Source: Aquificaceae bacterium
GTDB taxonomy: Bacteria; Aquificota; Aquificia; Aquificales; Aquificaceae
DNA length: 15,710 bases
Assembly (NCBI GenBank): GCA_015490105.1
Contig: WFYK01000181.1
Span: forward strand, 1-15,710
Direction of reading: 5' to 3'
Within the stretch, counting starts at the first letter, position 1. Each line of letters opens with the position of its first letter. Of this stretch, positions 14,352 to 15,710 are shown piece by piece. Position numbers and translations under genes: made by a program. The notes below the pieces were generated by a model. It was not told where the DNA came from and did not search any database. It was given only the letters and a program-made list of their open reading frames with translations.

Positions 14352-14924
14352 TTATCCCACCATCTTCTTGAAGTTTTCTACGAGTCCCTCCATAACGAGA
14401 TTAAAGGTTTCCTCTACACCTTCACCTCTGACAGCTACCGCTTCGGTAAATTTTTTGTTGGGTATGTATACCTCCTTTCTTAAAACCTCCAAAGGCAAGG
14501 CATCGGGCAGATCGCGTTTGTTGTATTGAATGACTATGGGTGTATCCTCTATTCGTTTTCCGTAAATCCTGAGATCTTCCTCAAGAACATTTATGAACTC
14601 TTTATTTTCCTGAAGCCTCTTTTCTGAAGAGTCGACTACGAAAACTACCCCATCCACTCCCCTCATCACCATACGCCTTATGTCCTTGTAAACGTCTTGT
14701 CCCGGGATAGTGTATATGCTAAAGGTCAGAGTGAAGCTATCGTATTCAACCTTTTTCGTGATGTAGTCAAAGACAAGTGTCCTTTCCTCCTTTGTGTCAA
14801 AGCTGAGGACATCTAACCCGCTCTTTTTTGCGAGTTGTTCTATGTTTGTCGTTTTACCAGACATGGCTATGCCGTGGTATACGACCTTGAAGCGAACTAT
14901 ACCCTTGGAAGAGTCAATTAACAT
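14352..14924 (-). CDS. MglA-family small Ras-like GTPase
   Basis: 190 residues. Bacterial Ras-like switch of the MglA family, which in other bacteria sets cell polarity and directs motility or polar machinery. Seen: P-loop GIAMSGKT (18-25) followed by TNIEQL, as in MglA; switch I ERTLVFDY (47-54), with Arg48 at the place of the MglA intrinsic arginine finger; beta strands ending in YTIPGQ (71-76), with catalytic Gln76; RGVDGVVFVVDSS (88-100); G4 NKRD (135-138); and TEAVAVRGEGVEETF (160-174), a typical MglA C-terminal block. All nucleotide-binding motifs are intact, so it should bind and hydrolyse GTP. The start follows a strong AAAGGAGGGAG site and overlaps the upstream gene by 11 bases. No roadblock (MglB-type) GAP gene is adjacent within the window. 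Confidence 0.93.
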   Translation of the reverse strand: MLIDSSKGIVRFKVVYHGIAMSGKTTNIEQLAKKSGLDVLSFDTKEERTLVFDYITKKVEYDSFTLTFSIYTIPGQDVYKDIRRMVMRGVDGVVFVVDSSEKRLQENKEFINVLEEDLRIYGKRIEDTPIVIQYNKRDLPDALPLEVLRKEVYIPNKKFTEAVAVRGEGVEETFNLVMEGLVENFKKMVG

Positions 14925-15710
14925 GATAGCTCCCTCCTTTTACTTTAAATGTATTCCACTCAAAACAGCCTTTACATACGGGAGAAAACTCCGCGTATTC
15001 CCTCCCGCAGTTGGAACATACCCACGGTTTATACAACTTGATCAAGGCCTTTATATCCTCCGTCTTTAAGTTTTCACTAATAAAGGGCGCTAATTCCTCC
15101 GAAAGGATCTCAAGAACTTTGGGGAGCCTTCCTATGGAGAGGTAAACTAACGCGAGAGCAAGGGAAGGCATGCTTTCCTCTTTCTTTTGGATTTCCTCTA
15201 CCAAAGCTGGGGAAACCTTGTTCCTTTCCGCACTTATGGCAACTATTTGTGGAGCTTCTTCATCCTCAAGGATTTTTTTCAAATCTTTGGGTTTGAGCTC
15301 AGGAACTTTAAAAGCCCAATAAACCGCGGTGGGCTTAATATCCTTAGGGGATAATTCTGCCTCCAAACCCGCCCAGAAAGCTAACGAAGTAAGCACCCTC
15401 TTCTCCCTGTCTTTTAGCTTTTTTTCCGACTCAGATATTATATCCCTCTGAAGGTCAAAGGCTTTCTTGTGTTCACCCTTTATAAAGTAAAGGTCTCTCA
15501 GCAAGCGCTTTGCCCTCAAGTTCTTGAGATCTTTCCCCAACCCTTTTTCTAAGAGATCAACTGCATCTTCCAAGGAAACCCTCAACCTTTCTTGGGCCAA
15601 GAGTGTTTCCGCTATACCCTTTTTGAACTCTTCGAGGTAAACGGGTCTAAAGTCATTGGCTTCCTTAGAAGCCTTAATACACAGGGGTAGAAATTCCTCC
15701 ACCTTAGATA
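14914..15710 (-). CDS. LapB/YciM-like helical-repeat protein with C-terminal rubredoxin-type zinc ribbon (5' end outside window)
   Basis: At least 262 residues. The frame stays open to the right edge; the GTG at 15702 is in frame but is read as Val if the protein begins outside, which is likely because LapB proteins are near 390 residues. The visible part is helical, with TPR-like pairs (LLEKGLGKDLKNLRAKRLL, then LYFIKGEHKKAFDLQRDI; later ALALVYLSIGRLPKVLEIL). The C-terminus holds CSNCG (229-233) and CKGCFEW (243-249), a four-Cys knuckle followed by WNTF, very like the rubredoxin-type domain of LapB. E. coli LapB is membrane-anchored and governs lipopolysaccharide synthesis through LpxC and FtsH; whether this protein does so is unknown. 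It is the first visible gene of the minus-strand operon with the MglA-like GTPase. Confidence 0.75.
   Translation of the reverse strand, partial: SKVEEFLPLCIKASKEANDFRPVYLEEFKKGIAETLLAQERLRVSLEDAVDLLEKGLGKDLKNLRAKRLLRDLYFIKGEHKKAFDLQRDIISESEKKLKDREKRVLTSLAFWAGLEAELSPKDIKPTAVYWAFKVPELKPKDLKKILEDEEAPQIVAISAERNKVSPALVEEIQKKEESMPSLALALVYLSIGRLPKVLEILSEELAPFISENLKTEDIKALIKLYKPWVCSNCGREYAEFSPVCKGCFEWNTFKVKGGSYHVN

Noticed and set aside
1..15710. tRNA, rRNA, CRISPR, insertion sequence or riboswitch
   Set aside because: Almost all bases lie in recognisable genes, the largest gap is 91 bases, and none of these gaps shows a cloverleaf, direct repeats, transposase remnants or a conserved riboswitch core.

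Overview
The window is a dense, gene-packed stretch of about 44% GC (judged by eye) from a thermophilic bacterium, most likely a member of Aquificota/Aquificaceae (the Aquifex, Hydrogenobacter, Thermocrinis and Hydrogenivirga group). Signs pointing there are the charged, Lys/Glu/Arg/Val-rich proteins, the purine-rich coding strands with frequent AGG/AGA/ATA codons, the near absence of intergenic space, ATGA stop/start fusions, and operons that mix unrelated housekeeping genes. The species assignment is inferred from style, not from a database match.

Layout. (1) 3-6438, plus strand: one tightly overlapping run of seven genes: valS (5'-truncated by the window), rsgA, a complex I 39-kDa-like epimerase/reductase (atypical SDR), hemA, a stand-alone AsnC/RAM-type ligand-binding domain, a 57-residue protein of unknown function, and murA. 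(2) 6426-6860, minus strand: a small heat-shock protein (Hsp20) that converges on murA with overlapping 3' ends and is read from a near-consensus promoter in the 91-bp gap before thrS. (3) 6952-9494, plus strand: thrS and a plsC-like acyltransferase joined by a GTGA overlap. (4) 9558-11439, plus strand: rplM, rpsI and argC, with their own promoter. (5) 11482-12939, plus strand: nuoI, nuoJ and nuoK, a three-gene piece of respiratory complex I without its usual neighbours. (6) 15710-12936, minus strand: a three-gene operon read in the order LapB-like helical-repeat/rubredoxin-type zinc protein (truncated by the window), MglA-family small GTPase, and a large protein with PATAN/DUF4388-like repeats. 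Its last gene shares stop-codon bases with nuoK.

Genes 1 to 5 are core metabolism: translation (valS, thrS, rplM, rpsI, rsgA), envelope precursors (murA, plsC), tetrapyrroles (hemA), arginine (argC) and respiration (nuoIJK). The least explained part is region 6. It looks like a self-contained GTPase module for cell polarity, the envelope or signalling, made of a classical MglA-like switch, a putative multi-repeat partner in place of an adjacent roadblock protein (MglB), and a LapB-like scaffold. Other points of interest are a roughly 100-residue insertion splitting the zinc knuckle of ValRS, divergent promoters of hsp20 and thrS with overlapping -35 elements, a hairpin inside murA that could terminate hsp20, and a UUCG-capped hairpin over the rplM ribosome-binding site. 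No rRNA, tRNA, CRISPR array, insertion sequence or gap longer than 100 bp between genes was seen.
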